From contig NZ_LYBM01000037.1 in assembly GCF_001707825.1 (NCBI RefSeq), forward strand, positions 1 through 51,010: a DNA stretch of 51,010 nt, written 5' to 3'. The stretch is from Veronia pacifica (GTDB taxonomy: Bacteria; Pseudomonadota; Gammaproteobacteria; Enterobacterales; Vibrionaceae). Positions 18,938 through 28,266 of this stretch are shown one piece after another; positions within the stretch are counted from its first letter, which is position 1, and each line of letters begins with the position of its first letter. Made by a program: the position numbers and the translations under genes. The notes beneath the pieces are model-generated. The model saw only the letters and a program-made list of their open reading frames with translations. It did no database searches and was not told the DNA's origin.

Positions 18938-19981
18938 ATGGACGACAACAAACAAAAGGCGTTAGCCGCAGCACTTGGCCAGATTGAGAAACAATTTGGT
19001 AAAGGTTCTATCATGCGTCTTGGTGACGACAGAACCATGGATATTGAGACAGTTTCAACAGGCTCTCTGTCTTTGGATATTGCCCTTGGCGCTGGTGGCT
19101 TGCCATACGGTCGTATTGTTGAAATCTATGGACCAGAATCTTCAGGTAAAACCACGCTGACGCTTCAGGTTGTTGCTGAAGCACAAAAGCAGGGTAAAAC
19201 CTGTGCTTTTATCGATGCAGAGCACGCGCTTGATCCTGTTTATGCCCGCAAGCTAAATGTCGACATTGATAACCTACTGGTCTCTCAGCCAGATACAGGT
19301 GAGCAGGCACTGGAAATCGCCGATGCGCTGACGCGTTCAGGCGCTGTTGATGTGATCATCGTTGACTCGGTAGCAGCATTGACGCCAAAAGCAGAAATCG
19401 AAGGTGAGATGGGTGATTCTCACATGGGTTTGCAGGCACGTATGCTGTCTCAGGCAATGCGTAAGCTGACTGCCAACATCAAAAACAGCAATACTCTGAT
19501 GATCTTCATCAACCAGATCCGTATGAAGATTGGTGTCATGTTTGGTAACCCTGAGACCACAACAGGGGGTAACGCCCTGAAGTTTTACGCTTCTGTCCGT
19601 TTGGACATCCGTCGTATCGGTGCGATTAAAGACGGTGATGAAGTGGTAGGTAACGATACCCGGGTCAAAGTAGTTAAAAACAAGGTCGCTGCGCCATTCA
19701 AGCAGGCTGAGTTCCAAATCCTTTATGGTGAAGGTATTAACCTTTATGGTGAGTTGATTGATCTGGGTGTGAAGCACAAGCTGGTTGAAAAAGCGGGTGC
19801 TTGGTACAGCTATAAAGGCGATAAGATTGGTCAGGGTAAAGCCAATGCTTGCCGATTCCTGAAAGAAAACGTTGAGACGGCCAAGGAAATCGATAAGACA
19901 CTGCGTGATATGCTGTTACAAACAGCAGTTGCCTCTGAAGACGATCAAGCAGAAGAGCAGGCAGAGGGAGAAGCATTCTGA
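18938..19981 (+). CDS. recA: RecA recombinase
   Basis: RecA forms filaments on single-stranded DNA for strand exchange and stimulates LexA self-cleavage. The 347-residue product has the Walker [14 protein letters not shown] (near residue 66), Walker [13 protein letters not shown], loop L1 around [16 protein letters not shown], loop L2 [20 protein letters not shown] and the acidic tail ([14 protein letters not shown]). The ATG at 18938 (MDDNKQKAL) fits the family; a TTG four codons earlier is not needed. recX follows at once. Confidence 0.98.
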   Translation: MDDNKQKALAAALGQIEKQFGKGSIMRLGDDRTMDIETVSTGSLSLDIALGAGGLPYGRIVEIYGPESSGKTTLTLQVVAEAQKQGKTCAFIDAEHALDPVYARKLNVDIDNLLVSQPDTGEQALEIADALTRSGAVDVIIVDSVAALTPKAEIEGEMGDSHMGLQARMLSQAMRKLTANIKNSNTLMIFINQIRMKIGVMFGNPETTTGGNALKFYASVRLDIRRIGAIKDGDEVVGNDTRVKVVKNKVAAPFKQAEFQILYGEGINLYGELIDLGVKHKLVEKAGAWYSYKGDKIGQGKANACRFLKENVETAKEIDKTLRDMLLQTAVASEDDQAEEQAEGEAF

Positions 19982-20439
19982 CTTTAACTGCTCGCGAATT
20001 GGCGGTGGGGCTTCTGTCCCGCCGCGATCATTCAGAACTGGAGCTGCGTCAGAAATTAGCGCAGCGACAGTGCCCTCCGGAAGACATTGAAACCGCTATT
20101 CACTATTGCACCGAGCATAACTGGCTCAACGATCAGCGTTTTGCTGAGGCTTTGTTGCGTCAGGGAATTGCTAAAGGGCATGGCTGGCAACGGATATGTC
20201 TGGATGCGCGTAAAAAAGGCGTGGATATGTCTTTTCTGGATCTTGCTCAGGAAAACGCGCAATACGACTGGTACGAAATAGCCAGAGAGACAGCTTTACG
20301 CAAGTATGGTGATCTCGATGGTCAGATACCAGCTGTTGAGTTCAAAGAGCAGGCTAGGCGGATCCGTTACCTGCAATACCGGGGATTCAACTACGACCAA
20401 ATTAACTACGCATTATCATCAGAGTGCTTTGACGATTAA
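19978..20439 (+). CDS. recX: RecX, RecA regulator (start uncertain, possibly a rare CTG/ATT start)
   Basis: RecX blocks RecA filament growth. The sequence [20 protein letters not shown] is the family N-terminal helix repeat, followed by two more three-helix repeats, ending [18 protein letters not shown]. No ATG precedes this motif. GAGGGAG at 19964-19970 is placed ideally for a CTG at 19978, overlapping the recA stop, giving (M)[16 protein letters not shown]. The alternatives are ATT at 19975 or TTG at 19999, which would give 146 residues but has no ribosome-binding site. Overlap with recA implies coupled, low-level translation. Confidence 0.88.
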   Translation: MTLTARELAVGLLSRRDHSELELRQKLAQRQCPPEDIETAIHYCTEHNWLNDQRFAEALLRQGIAKGHGWQRICLDARKKGVDMSFLDLAQENAQYDWYEIARETALRKYGDLDGQIPAVEFKEQARRIRYLQYRGFNYDQINYALSSECFDD

Positions 20440-20471
20440 TTCTCGCCCAAGCTTCCTCCCTGTGACTTTTC

Positions 20472-20768
20472 TTAACCACCAATCAATACTGTCGGAAACC
20501 CACTGACAATACTTCCACCGTGAGCTGTAAGATCTCCCATCCTTGCAGCAGGTTTACTGTTAATCATCACGGTAGCACTGCCTTTGGCAATACTGTCTGG
20601 TGGGCCTACACAAATACAAGGCTGGCCTACTGTCGCTGCAGGCATATTACCAATCAGTACTGTGGTCGGCAGCGGCAACACTGGACCTCCAACATGTGGA
20701 ATAGGCACGGGGGCTGGTGTTTGCATCGGACATACATGCATATCCGTCGCGCGTGCGGCTGGTAACAT
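20472..20768 (-). CDS. PAAR-domain T6SS spike-tip protein
   Basis: PAAR proteins cap the VgrG trimer and sharpen the T6SS spike; they often carry or recruit effectors. The product of about 98 residues is a bare PAAR domain: MLPAARATDMHVCPMQ, then HVGGPVLPLPTTVLIGNMPAATVGQ, PPDSIAKGSATVMINSKPAAR and MGDLTAHGGSIVSG. No N- or C-terminal toxin extension is present. The start at 20768 follows GAGGAAAAGTG; a further in-frame ATG at 20786 lies upstream of that site. It is the last gene of the leftward vgrG operon and the left edge of the T6SS island next to recX. Confidence 0.93.
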   Translation of the reverse strand: MLPAARATDMHVCPMQTPAPVPIPHVGGPVLPLPTTVLIGNMPAATVGQPCICVGPPDSIAKGSATVMINSKPAARMGDLTAHGGSIVSGFPTVLIGG

Positions 20769-20875
20769 CACTTTTCCTCTTGGCAAAAATAAAAAAACGA
20801 GAACGTGAAGGAATCAACGCTCTTTACTGACGTTTTAGACAATTTATGGATTATCGGTATCAGATGTTGGTGAGT

Positions 20876-21448
20876 CTACGGTGCCGCCAAAAGGCCATTA
20901 CCACCGTTAGCAATATCTCCACCTCGTTCGATAAAGGTTTGATAGCGTTTTTGTGCATCACCTTCTTTAGGAAGGGTAGCAGTCAGGCTAATGGAGCCTG
21001 CTACGGCCTGAGCATAGAGGTATTGTGCCGGAGGTACTGCAGGTTCGCCGGGTTTGGTAATACTGCCTCCACTCCAGAAAGCCGCCATAGCTGCCCAGCC
21101 CGCACCAGATTCCAAACCTGCTTGCTCAGCCATTTTTTCAGCGTGACGACGGCTGGTTTCATCTGGGGTATGCACCCATGCCTTTGCAGCCCGAATAGCA
21201 TTGGCCTCATCATCACTCCAATGATTCAGCGAAGCTGAGCAACATGCTGCCCACCATACCGCCTCGCGAACGGGTAGTGCGTGGGCGAGGTATAAAATCA
21301 CGTCTGAGAAGCGCGCCAGTTGAGTCGTTGTTTCAATGAACTCACTGGGCGTCATGGTATCAGTGGCGAACTCGGCGAATGCCTTGTCCGGCTGATACAG
21401 TTCGAAGACGTCTTTGGCCTGCAGGTAAGGAACTTTTAGTAATGTCAT
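20876..21448 (-). CDS. DUF6931-like protein encoded between VgrG and PAAR
   Basis: The 190-residue soluble protein contains LARFSDVILYLAHALPVREAVWWAACC, a pattern I associate with the DUF6931 family found beside vgrG and PAAR genes. The C-terminal half is Ala/Gly-rich (ESGAGWAAMAAFWSGGSI, YAQAVAGSISL). No signal peptide, membrane segment or catalytic motif is evident. It overlaps vgrG by one base and precedes the PAAR gene. Position suggests an accessory or adaptor for loading PAAR onto VgrG; that is inference. The family name is from memory and of moderate certainty. Confidence 0.72.
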   Translation of the reverse strand: MTLLKVPYLQAKDVFELYQPDKAFAEFATDTMTPSEFIETTTQLARFSDVILYLAHALPVREAVWWAACCSASLNHWSDDEANAIRAAKAWVHTPDETSRRHAEKMAEQAGLESGAGWAAMAAFWSGGSITKPGEPAVPPAQYLYAQAVAGSISLTATLPKEGDAQKRYQTFIERGGDIANGGNGLLAAP

Positions 21449-23433
21449 CAGTTTATCTGCGTCAGTGCGCCCTGAATTTTTAGCAGGGCACCTGCTTTAA
21501 CGGTTGTCATGGTGCCACCTTCTACTTTGGCAATCTGGCCTTTGAGTGTTGTCATTTGACCATCAACCGTGACCATATTTGCACTCAGCTCAGCTTTTGC
21601 AGAGCCTTTTATTGAAATGCTGGGTGCGTCAATCGTGATCCCGGATGCGGCGATCTCAATTTTGCTGGCTCCGACACTGAGAGTGATCTTACTTTTCCCC
21701 GACAGAGACAGTTCGCTTCCGTTGAAGGTATGAGACGATGTACTGCTAACCTCAATCTCGGAATCTGCGTGAATCTGTACCTTCTGACCACTGTTCAGCG
21801 ATATACCTTCCTTGCCGGATATGTTGATGTCTTGATCTGATGACGCAGTGAGCGTCTCTTTTGCAGAGAGGGTCATGGCTTTTTCAGCCTGCATGGTCAT
21901 CGTCCCTTTCACCTGATGCTGACTGTCATTGTTCACATTGATAGCCAGATCTTTCTCTGCGTGGACAAATACCTGTTCCTTGTCTTTCTGATCGTCAAAA
22001 CGTAACTCATTCCCCTGCGTACTGCTGCCATTCGGCGTAGAACGGGTTTTAATCCCACACTGAGTAACGGAGGAAAAAGGACTTATCTGGTTCTGGCCGT
22101 AATAGGAACCAACGACCAGAGGACGGTCTGGATCACCATCAATAAACTGAACCAGCACACTGTCTCCGACGCGGGGTAAAAACTGCATGCCAAAACCCTT
22201 GCTGGCAACGCCTTGAGACACAGGTAACCAGCAAGATGTATTTTCGTCACCTTTTCCTTCTGTATCCCAGTGAAATTGGACTTTTATTCGACCATGCTTG
22301 TCTGCATAGATCTCATCTCCTTTCGGGCCTGTTACCAAGGCCGTTTGAGCGCTGAACACTCTCGGTTTTTTGAGTCGTAGGGGAACAAAAGGAAAAGAAA
22401 CGGGCCAACAGTCGAAGTGGTTTTGGTAGCCAGAAAACTCCCCAGACTCATCAACTGTGACAGCGTGAGTGATCTGTTTGATTAGGTACGTCTGATTATT
22501 CGCTGAAACCGGATGTTGTTTGAGGGTAAAGCATGTACCACAAGAGAGGGTTGCCAGTGAAGAGCTTGCGCCTGCCGAATATTTTTCGTTATCCAGTGAA
22601 TGCATTAACGATTTGGCTGATTCTCTTAATGCTGCCTTATTGTCGATGCCCGTGCCAAAACGACAATCCTTCAGTGAAAGTTGAGAGTGAGGATGAGCGC
22701 TTTTGTTCTCTCCGCTGTCAATGCGCTCGTCAACGTCAGCACTATAGTCAGCCAAGGTCACACTGGTCGTTCCCAGACTGGCTTTTTGCCTCCAATTACT
22801 GAGCACGCTGACATCACCATCTTTACCGTCCCGATAGAAAATCGGATCGCTGAGTGAAGGTAGCTGCTCAGTGGCATCAATAACCTTTACCATGGGTTTA
22901 CTCTCTGTGTGCGACAGACAGTAATGCCACCCATCATCAGCCAGCAACCGTTGAATAAATTGAAGGTCGCTCTCTTCAAGCTGGACACAGTATGGATGTT
23001 TTTTTCCACTGCCTGACACTGAGAACTGAACATATTTTTTCAAGCCACTCTGACTTAAAAGGGTTTCAATAATCTGTTTGGTAGTGAGATTCTGAAATAC
23101 CTGACGTCTTCGACTGTGCGACAACAGTGATAAGGGATCAAGGGCTTCAATACGATAATAAAAGCGTTGCTTTTGTGGGCTGTGATCAGTGAGTTCAAGT
23201 GATGAGGCCAGACCGTGAAAATCTCTATGGCTATCGGCGTGTTGAAACCTTACCTTTATTGGGTTTCCCAGTATGTTGTTTGAAATTTCTTTGCTGGAAG
23301 AGAGAGTGAATGAGAACTCACTCGCAGAGCTTAATCTCTCAATACAGTGAAAGTGGGTGACGGCATATTGATTTCCATCTGATAACTTGACGGTTAAAAC
23401 ACGCGATTGATGCCGTAAGGGAAAACCCGACAT
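21448..23433 (-). CDS. tssI: VgrG (TssI), T6SS spike protein
   Basis: VgrG trimers form the membrane-puncturing spike on the Hcp tube. The 661-residue product has the gp27-like N-terminal part (VTHFHCIERLSSASEFSFTL, DSHRDFHGLASSLEL), the gp44-like insert with ESDLQFIQRLLADDGWHYCL, the OB-fold (VTGPKGDEIYADKHGRIKVQ, GFGMQFLPRVGDSVLVQFID, DRPLVVGSYYGQ) and a C-terminal beta-prism rich in short repeats. It ends without a toxin domain, so it is a structural VgrG whose cargo would be bound separately. It is divergent from tssA and starts the vgrG-DUF6931-like-PAAR operon. Confidence 0.96.
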   Translation of the reverse strand: MSGFPLRHQSRVLTVKLSDGNQYAVTHFHCIERLSSASEFSFTLSSSKEISNNILGNPIKVRFQHADSHRDFHGLASSLELTDHSPQKQRFYYRIEALDPLSLLSHSRRRQVFQNLTTKQIIETLLSQSGLKKYVQFSVSGSGKKHPYCVQLEESDLQFIQRLLADDGWHYCLSHTESKPMVKVIDATEQLPSLSDPIFYRDGKDGDVSVLSNWRQKASLGTTSVTLADYSADVDERIDSGENKSAHPHSQLSLKDCRFGTGIDNKAALRESAKSLMHSLDNEKYSAGASSSLATLSCGTCFTLKQHPVSANNQTYLIKQITHAVTVDESGEFSGYQNHFDCWPVSFPFVPLRLKKPRVFSAQTALVTGPKGDEIYADKHGRIKVQFHWDTEGKGDENTSCWLPVSQGVASKGFGMQFLPRVGDSVLVQFIDGDPDRPLVVGSYYGQNQISPFSSVTQCGIKTRSTPNGSSTQGNELRFDDQKDKEQVFVHAEKDLAINVNNDSQHQVKGTMTMQAEKAMTLSAKETLTASSDQDINISGKEGISLNSGQKVQIHADSEIEVSSTSSHTFNGSELSLSGKSKITLSVGASKIEIAASGITIDAPSISIKGSAKAELSANMVTVDGQMTTLKGQIAKVEGGTMTTVKAGALLKIQGALTQIN

Positions 23434-24110
23434 ATAGGAACCTTTTTAAATGCAAGTTAATCAGTTTAGAGAATATATTTGATGTTTTATCAGTGAATCG
23501 TGTTCATTAAATATATTGAATTGATACAATACATATGCTGAGCGACATTAATATTCTAATAAAAATAAGTCAACACTTACCAGGTACATATTTAATACAT
23601 ATTTTATTTTTGGATAAGTCAAGTTCCATAAATCCTTACTTTTATTGTATAAATAAACTCACATAAATTTTAATTGAGAATTTTCACCAGAATTAAATAG
23701 CAAACACATTCTACATAATATTCTTATGAGAGCTGATTTTTAGGGTGCTCATCTGCTGTGATCCCATGGTTTTTTATGTTCTTTTTTACACCCTCCGCTT
23801 TTTGATGTTGCATAAAGCACTGTATTTATTGGTTTATAAGATTGTGTACTATTGGTTTGCTGGAGATTGTATGTTTTGTGACTGAAGTCGGTATCTTTCA
23901 TCTGGTCACTACCGAGTCAGTAATTAAATTTTAAGATCTGCTTAAATTAATTGCTTTCCTATAAATATTTAAGTTGGTTTTTTACTTGTCAAATATAGTT
24001 TTTACTGTTTGTAAATCTTATTATTAACAGTGAAGTCTTAAGTTTATATTGAAAGTATGAAGTGTTTAATATTATCAATAAAACGAAATTTGACTCTTTT
24101 GAGTGGTTGA
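23434..24110. other. AT-rich divergent intergenic region of the T6SS island
   Basis: About 680 bp without a supported gene lie between vgrG (leftward) and tssA (rightward). It is strikingly AT-rich with many A and T tracts, unlike its neighbours. It must hold the promoters of both T6SS operons. I searched by eye for a sigma-54 site (TGGC-N8-TTGC) and found none. The composition fits silencing by an H-NS-like protein, but that is inference. Confidence 0.6.
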
Positions 24111-25580
24111 ATGATTTTTTTATCTAAGCATGTTTCTGAATTTCTTTATCCGATTAATGATGAAAGTCATTGTGGTGAATACTTAAAGTTAAATAAAAAT
24201 ATTTTTAGACCTCTGAGAAATGACTTTAATATCGCTCAGACTGCACTGAGAAAGCTGATTCAAAACCCAAGTGATGATCAGATAGAGCTGCTTGAGGAAG
24301 ATTGCCATCAGAGCTGGATGACATTATCAAATAGCTTAGGAGAAATCTTTCAGACCCGTTCACGTGATATTGAATTAATTACCTGGTTTATCACCTCTCA
24401 ATTATTGCTTGATAAAAGCTTATCGGCAGCGGCGCATTCTCTGTCATGGTTAGTGCAATTGGTTGATAGTCACTGGTCAACATTAAACCCGGTTCTGCCT
24501 GAAGCAAAACTCAAATCATCAGAAGAAAAAGCACAGGCATCAGAGCAAGCTGATGCCAAGATGAAGGCATTTTTCCAAATGGTGGGAGACAGTGAAGAAA
24601 GCTCACTGCTTTATGCACCTTTGTTGTTGCTGCCTCTGGTTGGCAACGTCACCTTTTATCAGTTTCAGAGTGCCGAGCGACGTGGTGAGCTAAACGAGCT
24701 AAAGCAAAAGGTCACACCCTGGGTAGCTCAGGAACGTGAGCTCATTACCACAAAAATTAAAAATACTGCGCTTTTCATTGAGCAGCTTGAGCGACTTAGT
24801 GAGTTGGTTGATCAAAGGGCTGCCATGTTTGGTGTGAAAGCAGCCAGCTTTTCTTTTGTAAGAAGCCTGTTTTCAAAACTGGATAAAGCCTTTGTGCAGC
24901 TCACCGGGATTCGATTGGCGACTGAGACATCTCATACCGCCTGTCAGGCCGAGAACGTCGAGTTGGCAAAGACAACAGCATCACCTTTCCCTCAAGAGCA
25001 AGAGTCTGTTGAACCGTCTGTGTTGGCAGCGGTGCAGGCAACGAGCAATTTACATGCTGAGAATCTCTCGCAGTTGGCCACTACCAACAATATGAACCGT
25101 GATTTGGCGTTCCATCTCCTCCGGGAAGTCTCTGATTACTTCCGCCTCAGTGAACCTCATAGCCCAGTATCTTTTTTGTTGGAGAAAGCCATTCGGTGGG
25201 GGTACCTGTCCCTGCCGGAACTGATGCAGGAAATGATGAAAGAACAAAATGGCGATGTGCTTGATCAGGCATTTGAGGCGGCAGGACTGGATCATACCGA
25301 GCAGTTTGTTCTTCCCCAGATTGAGCAAAGGACAGGTTTGACGGTTCATCCTTTTTCAGCCGAGACGGGAAAGTCAGGAAAGTCGATAAAAGAGCAGCAA
25401 ACTCAAGGTCATTCAAATGACCAGACTGAGAAAACTCTGTCATCAATGCCTGCTGCTCAGGTGAAAACAGAACAACAGATCGAACAAACAACCACGTCGA
25501 CTGCGAAACAGGACGACCAACAGACACAACAACAAAGTGAGCAGCCTCAGCAAAAACAGCAAACACTTCTGAGCTGGTGA
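24111..25580 (+). CDS. tssA: TssA, T6SS baseplate/sheath assembly protein (ImpA_N family)
   Basis: TssA helps prime the baseplate and tail-tube/sheath growth. The 489-residue product opens with an ImpA_N-type domain (FLYPINDESHCGEYLKLN, then RSRDIELITWFITSQLLLDKSL). A helical middle part has a very hydrophobic stretch (YAPLLLLPLVGNVTFYQF), and the conserved NRDLAFHLLREVSDYFRLSEPHSPVSFLLEKAIRWGYLSL region follows. The tail from about residue 430 is rich in Gln and Thr and probably disordered. It is the first gene of the rightward operon, 34 bp before hcp. The ribosome-binding site is weak. Confidence 0.88.
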   Translation: MIFLSKHVSEFLYPINDESHCGEYLKLNKNIFRPLRNDFNIAQTALRKLIQNPSDDQIELLEEDCHQSWMTLSNSLGEIFQTRSRDIELITWFITSQLLLDKSLSAAAHSLSWLVQLVDSHWSTLNPVLPEAKLKSSEEKAQASEQADAKMKAFFQMVGDSEESSLLYAPLLLLPLVGNVTFYQFQSAERRGELNELKQKVTPWVAQERELITTKIKNTALFIEQLERLSELVDQRAAMFGVKAASFSFVRSLFSKLDKAFVQLTGIRLATETSHTACQAENVELAKTTASPFPQEQESVEPSVLAAVQATSNLHAENLSQLATTNNMNRDLAFHLLREVSDYFRLSEPHSPVSFLLEKAIRWGYLSLPELMQEMMKEQNGDVLDQAFEAAGLDHTEQFVLPQIEQRTGLTVHPFSAETGKSGKSIKEQQTQGHSNDQTEKTLSSMPAAQVKTEQQIEQTTTSTAKQDDQQTQQQSEQPQQKQQTLLSW

Positions 25581-25614
25581 ACAGGCACTCATTTAACTTC
25601 ACGAGGAATAAAAC

Positions 25615-26136
25615 ATGGCAAGTATTTACATGAGAATTGATGGTGTTGACGTTCAAGGTGGTGCAACTATCGAAGGTCTGCCAGACAGTAACTGGTTTGC
25701 TATCTCTTCTTATTCATGGGGCGGTGTGAGAAACGTTGCTATGGATATCGGTAACGGCAAAAACGCCGATTCCGGCATGGTCGCTGTCAGCGAAGTGAAC
25801 GTCTCTAAGCAAGTCGATGGCGCGTCTGAAGATCTACTTTCTTACCTGTTTAGCCCTGGTAAAGATGGCAAGAAGGTACAGGTTGTATTCACCAAACCGA
25901 AAGCGGACGGCCAGGGTGCGCAGGTGTACTTTCAGGTTGAACTGACTGAAGCTCGTCTGGTGTCTTACAACGTCAGCGGCAGCGATGGCAGCCAGCCATA
26001 TGAGAGTATTTCCCTGTCTTACACCGAAGTCATGCAGAAGCATAACTACGAGGAAAATGGCGGCGAAATTAAAGAGGGCGGCAAAGTCACCTTCAACGTT
26101 CCACAAGGCAAGATGACTTCTGGTAAACAGCACTAA
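25615..26136 (+). CDS. hcp: Hcp (TssD), T6SS tube protein
   Basis: Hcp hexamers stack into the inner tube that is expelled and can carry small effectors in the ring lumen. The 173-residue product matches the Hcp1 family: MRIDGVDVQGGATIEGL, the ISSYSWGGVRN motif, VNVSKQVDGASEDLLSYLF and YESISLSYTEVMQKH. CACGAGGAATAAA precedes the ATG. A dyad after the stop may protect the mRNA end and give hcp more transcript than the genes behind it. Confidence 0.96.
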   Translation: MASIYMRIDGVDVQGGATIEGLPDSNWFAISSYSWGGVRNVAMDIGNGKNADSGMVAVSEVNVSKQVDGASEDLLSYLFSPGKDGKKVQVVFTKPKADGQGAQVYFQVELTEARLVSYNVSGSDGSQPYESISLSYTEVMQKHNYEENGGEIKEGGKVTFNVPQGKMTSGKQH

Positions 26137-26143
26137 TTGATCC

Positions 26144-26176
26144 CTGACGCTCTCTGTGAACTCAGTGCAGCGTCAG
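26144..26176 (+). terminator. Inverted repeat after hcp (possible attenuator)
   Basis: A perfect 8-bp repeat, CTGACGCT (26144-26151) and AGCGTCAG (26169-26176), sits just after hcp. It is followed only by TTAT, so it is at most a partial terminator or an mRNA-stabilising hairpin. Confidence 0.55.
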
Positions 26177-26222
26177 TTATCGATGACAATCACAAAAGGT
26201 CTACAGACCCAAGGACACCGTT

Positions 26223-26732
26223 ATGGCATTAAATTCACAACACAAACGCGTCAGCAAAAATCGGGTCAGCATTACTTATGATGTTGAAACCAATGGCGCA
26301 TTAGAAACCAAAGAGCTGCCGTTTGTTGTTGGGGTGATTGGTGATTTTTCCGGTCATAAACCTGAATCTGAGAAAGTTGATCTGGAAGAGCGCGAATTCA
26401 CCGGAATCGACAAAGACAACTTTGATTCAGTGATGGCTCAGACCCACCCACGCCTTTCCTACAAAGTTGATAACACTCTGGCGCAGGACGACAGCCAGTT
26501 TGAGGTCAACCTCAGTTTCCGTTCAATGAAAGATTTCCATCCGGAAAATGTGGTTGAGCAAATTGAGCCACTGAAACGTTTGGTGGAAACCCGTAACCAA
26601 CTGAAAGTGCTGCTGAGCAAAGCTGATCGTTCTCGCGACCTTGAGCGCCTGCTGAAAGAAATACTACAAAATGCGGATGCTATTCAGGGCCTTGCTGATG
26701 AGCTGGGTGTAAACAAAAAGGAGGCGGAATAA
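26223..26732 (+). CDS. tssB: TssB (VipA), T6SS sheath small subunit
   Basis: TssB pairs with TssC to build the contractile sheath. The 169-residue product has the family marks NRVSITYDVETNGALETKEL, LPFVVGVIGDFSGHK, LSFRSMKDFHPENVVEQIEPLKRLVETRNQL and a short helix near the C-terminus that ClpV may bind on disassembly. Its TAA overlaps the tssC ATG (TAATG), so the two subunits are made in coupled amounts. Confidence 0.96.
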   Translation: MALNSQHKRVSKNRVSITYDVETNGALETKELPFVVGVIGDFSGHKPESEKVDLEEREFTGIDKDNFDSVMAQTHPRLSYKVDNTLAQDDSQFEVNLSFRSMKDFHPENVVEQIEPLKRLVETRNQLKVLLSKADRSRDLERLLKEILQNADAIQGLADELGVNKKEAE

Positions 26733-28207
26733 TGTCTGCAGAACTACAAGATGTTGCTCAGACTGACAGCGCAGTGACAGAGAGCTTTCTGGACCGGGCT
26801 ATCGGCGCAACTTCACAAACGCCAGTCGATACCACGAAAGAGTTGTTGAGCATCCTGACCACTCAGGCGCTGGAAGGCACAGTGACCTGGGATAAAAACC
26901 TGACGCTGACCATCGAAAAAGCGATTCAGGCCATTGATAGCAAGATTTCTGAGCAGCTTTCTATGGTCATGCGTGATACCAGTTTCCAGAAACTTGAGGG
27001 TACCTGGCTGGGCCTTCAGAAACTGGTCAAAAACAGTGAACTGGGCACAGACCTCAAAATTAAGCTGGCGGATTACACCAAAGATGAGCTGCTTGAGCAG
27101 TTTGAAGATGCACCTGCTATTGATCGCAGCCGCTTCTTTACCATGGTGTATCAGGAAGAGTTTGGTACTGCTGGTGGTCAGCCATACGGTGCCCTGATCG
27201 GCGACTATGAATTTGGTTACGGTGATGAGGATGTCGCTTTACTGCGTTACATGGGAGAAGTGGCGTCAGCGTCTCACGCGCCATTTGTTGCGGCAGCTAA
27301 CGCAGGTATGTTCGATTTCTCATCGTTCACTTCATTTGCTGACGGCAAGCCGGTTGCCACTGGGTTTGACTCACCGGCTTACGCAAGCTGGAACGCATTC
27401 CGAGAAAGTGATGACTCGCGCTATGTCGCACTGACCTTGCCGAGAACACTGGCTCGTCTTCCTTACGGTGCGGCGACAGTGCCGGTGAAATCCTTTGACT
27501 TTGAAGAGCTGAACACTCGTGAAAACGGTGAGCAGATAGTGTCATCGGGTGACGACTTTGTCTGGAGTAACGCGGCCTACGAGTTCGGTCTGCTGATGAC
27601 TCAGGCTTACACCAAATATGGTTGGTGCACGGCGATTCGTGGCACTGAAAACGGCGGTAAAGTTGAAAACCTGCCTAACTTCACCCACTTCTCTGACGCG
27701 GGAGAGCTACTGCAACAGTGTCCCGCAGAGGTCAACCTGACAGATGAGCGTGAAAAAGAGTTGAGCGATCTGGGCTTCCTGCCACTGATTCACTACAAGA
27801 GCTCGAACTATGCCGTGTTTATGGGCGCACAGACCACCCACAAACCCAAGACCTATGTTGACGCTGATGCCACTGCCAATGCAGCCATCTCTGCCCGTCT
27901 GCCATACACCATGGCGAGCAGCCGTATTGCTCACTACCTCAAAGTCATGGGACGTGACCGAATTGGTTCAAACCTTAACCCGGGTGATGTTGAGAACGAT
28001 CTGAACACCTGGATCCATCAATACGTTGATGCTAACGCCATTGGTAACGAGTCCAAGGCGCGCTTCCCACTGGTCGAAGCCAAAGTCACTGTTGAAGAGC
28101 AGGCGGGTCGTCCCGGTGCTTATTCTGCTGTGGCTTACCTGCGTCCCTGGTTGCAACTGGAAGAGCTGACAACCTCGTTGCGTATGGTTGCCAATATTCC
28201 GGGCTAA
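26732..28207 (+). CDS. tssC: TssC (VipB), T6SS sheath large subunit
   Basis: TssC forms the outer sheath layer with TssB. The 491-residue product has the conserved SMVMRDTSFQKLEGTWLGL, EEFGTAGGQPYGALIGDYEF, AGMFDFSSFTSFADG and the ENGG/GAQTTHKP and SSRIAHYLKVMGRDRIGS regions. It is full length for the family. A GC-rich hairpin with a T-rich tail follows it, before a second tssC-like gene. Confidence 0.97.
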   Translation: MSAELQDVAQTDSAVTESFLDRAIGATSQTPVDTTKELLSILTTQALEGTVTWDKNLTLTIEKAIQAIDSKISEQLSMVMRDTSFQKLEGTWLGLQKLVKNSELGTDLKIKLADYTKDELLEQFEDAPAIDRSRFFTMVYQEEFGTAGGQPYGALIGDYEFGYGDEDVALLRYMGEVASASHAPFVAAANAGMFDFSSFTSFADGKPVATGFDSPAYASWNAFRESDDSRYVALTLPRTLARLPYGAATVPVKSFDFEELNTRENGEQIVSSGDDFVWSNAAYEFGLLMTQAYTKYGWCTAIRGTENGGKVENLPNFTHFSDAGELLQQCPAEVNLTDEREKELSDLGFLPLIHYKSSNYAVFMGAQTTHKPKTYVDADATANAAISARLPYTMASSRIAHYLKVMGRDRIGSNLNPGDVENDLNTWIHQYVDANAIGNESKARFPLVEAKVTVEEQAGRPGAYSAVAYLRPWLQLEELTTSLRMVANIPG

Positions 28208-28222
28208 CCCCTCTAGTGACCT

Positions 28223-28252
28223 ATCGGGGGACAAGTTTCCCCCGATTGTTTT
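28223..28252 (+). terminator. Intra-operon hairpin after tssC (possible terminator or attenuator)
   Basis: ATCGGGGG (28223-28230) and CCCCCGAT (28239-28246) form a perfect 8-bp GC-rich stem with an 8-base loop, followed by TGTTTTGT. This looks like a working, perhaps leaky, intrinsic terminator inside the T6SS operon. Confidence 0.7.
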
Positions 28253-28266
28253 GTATTGAGTAGTTT

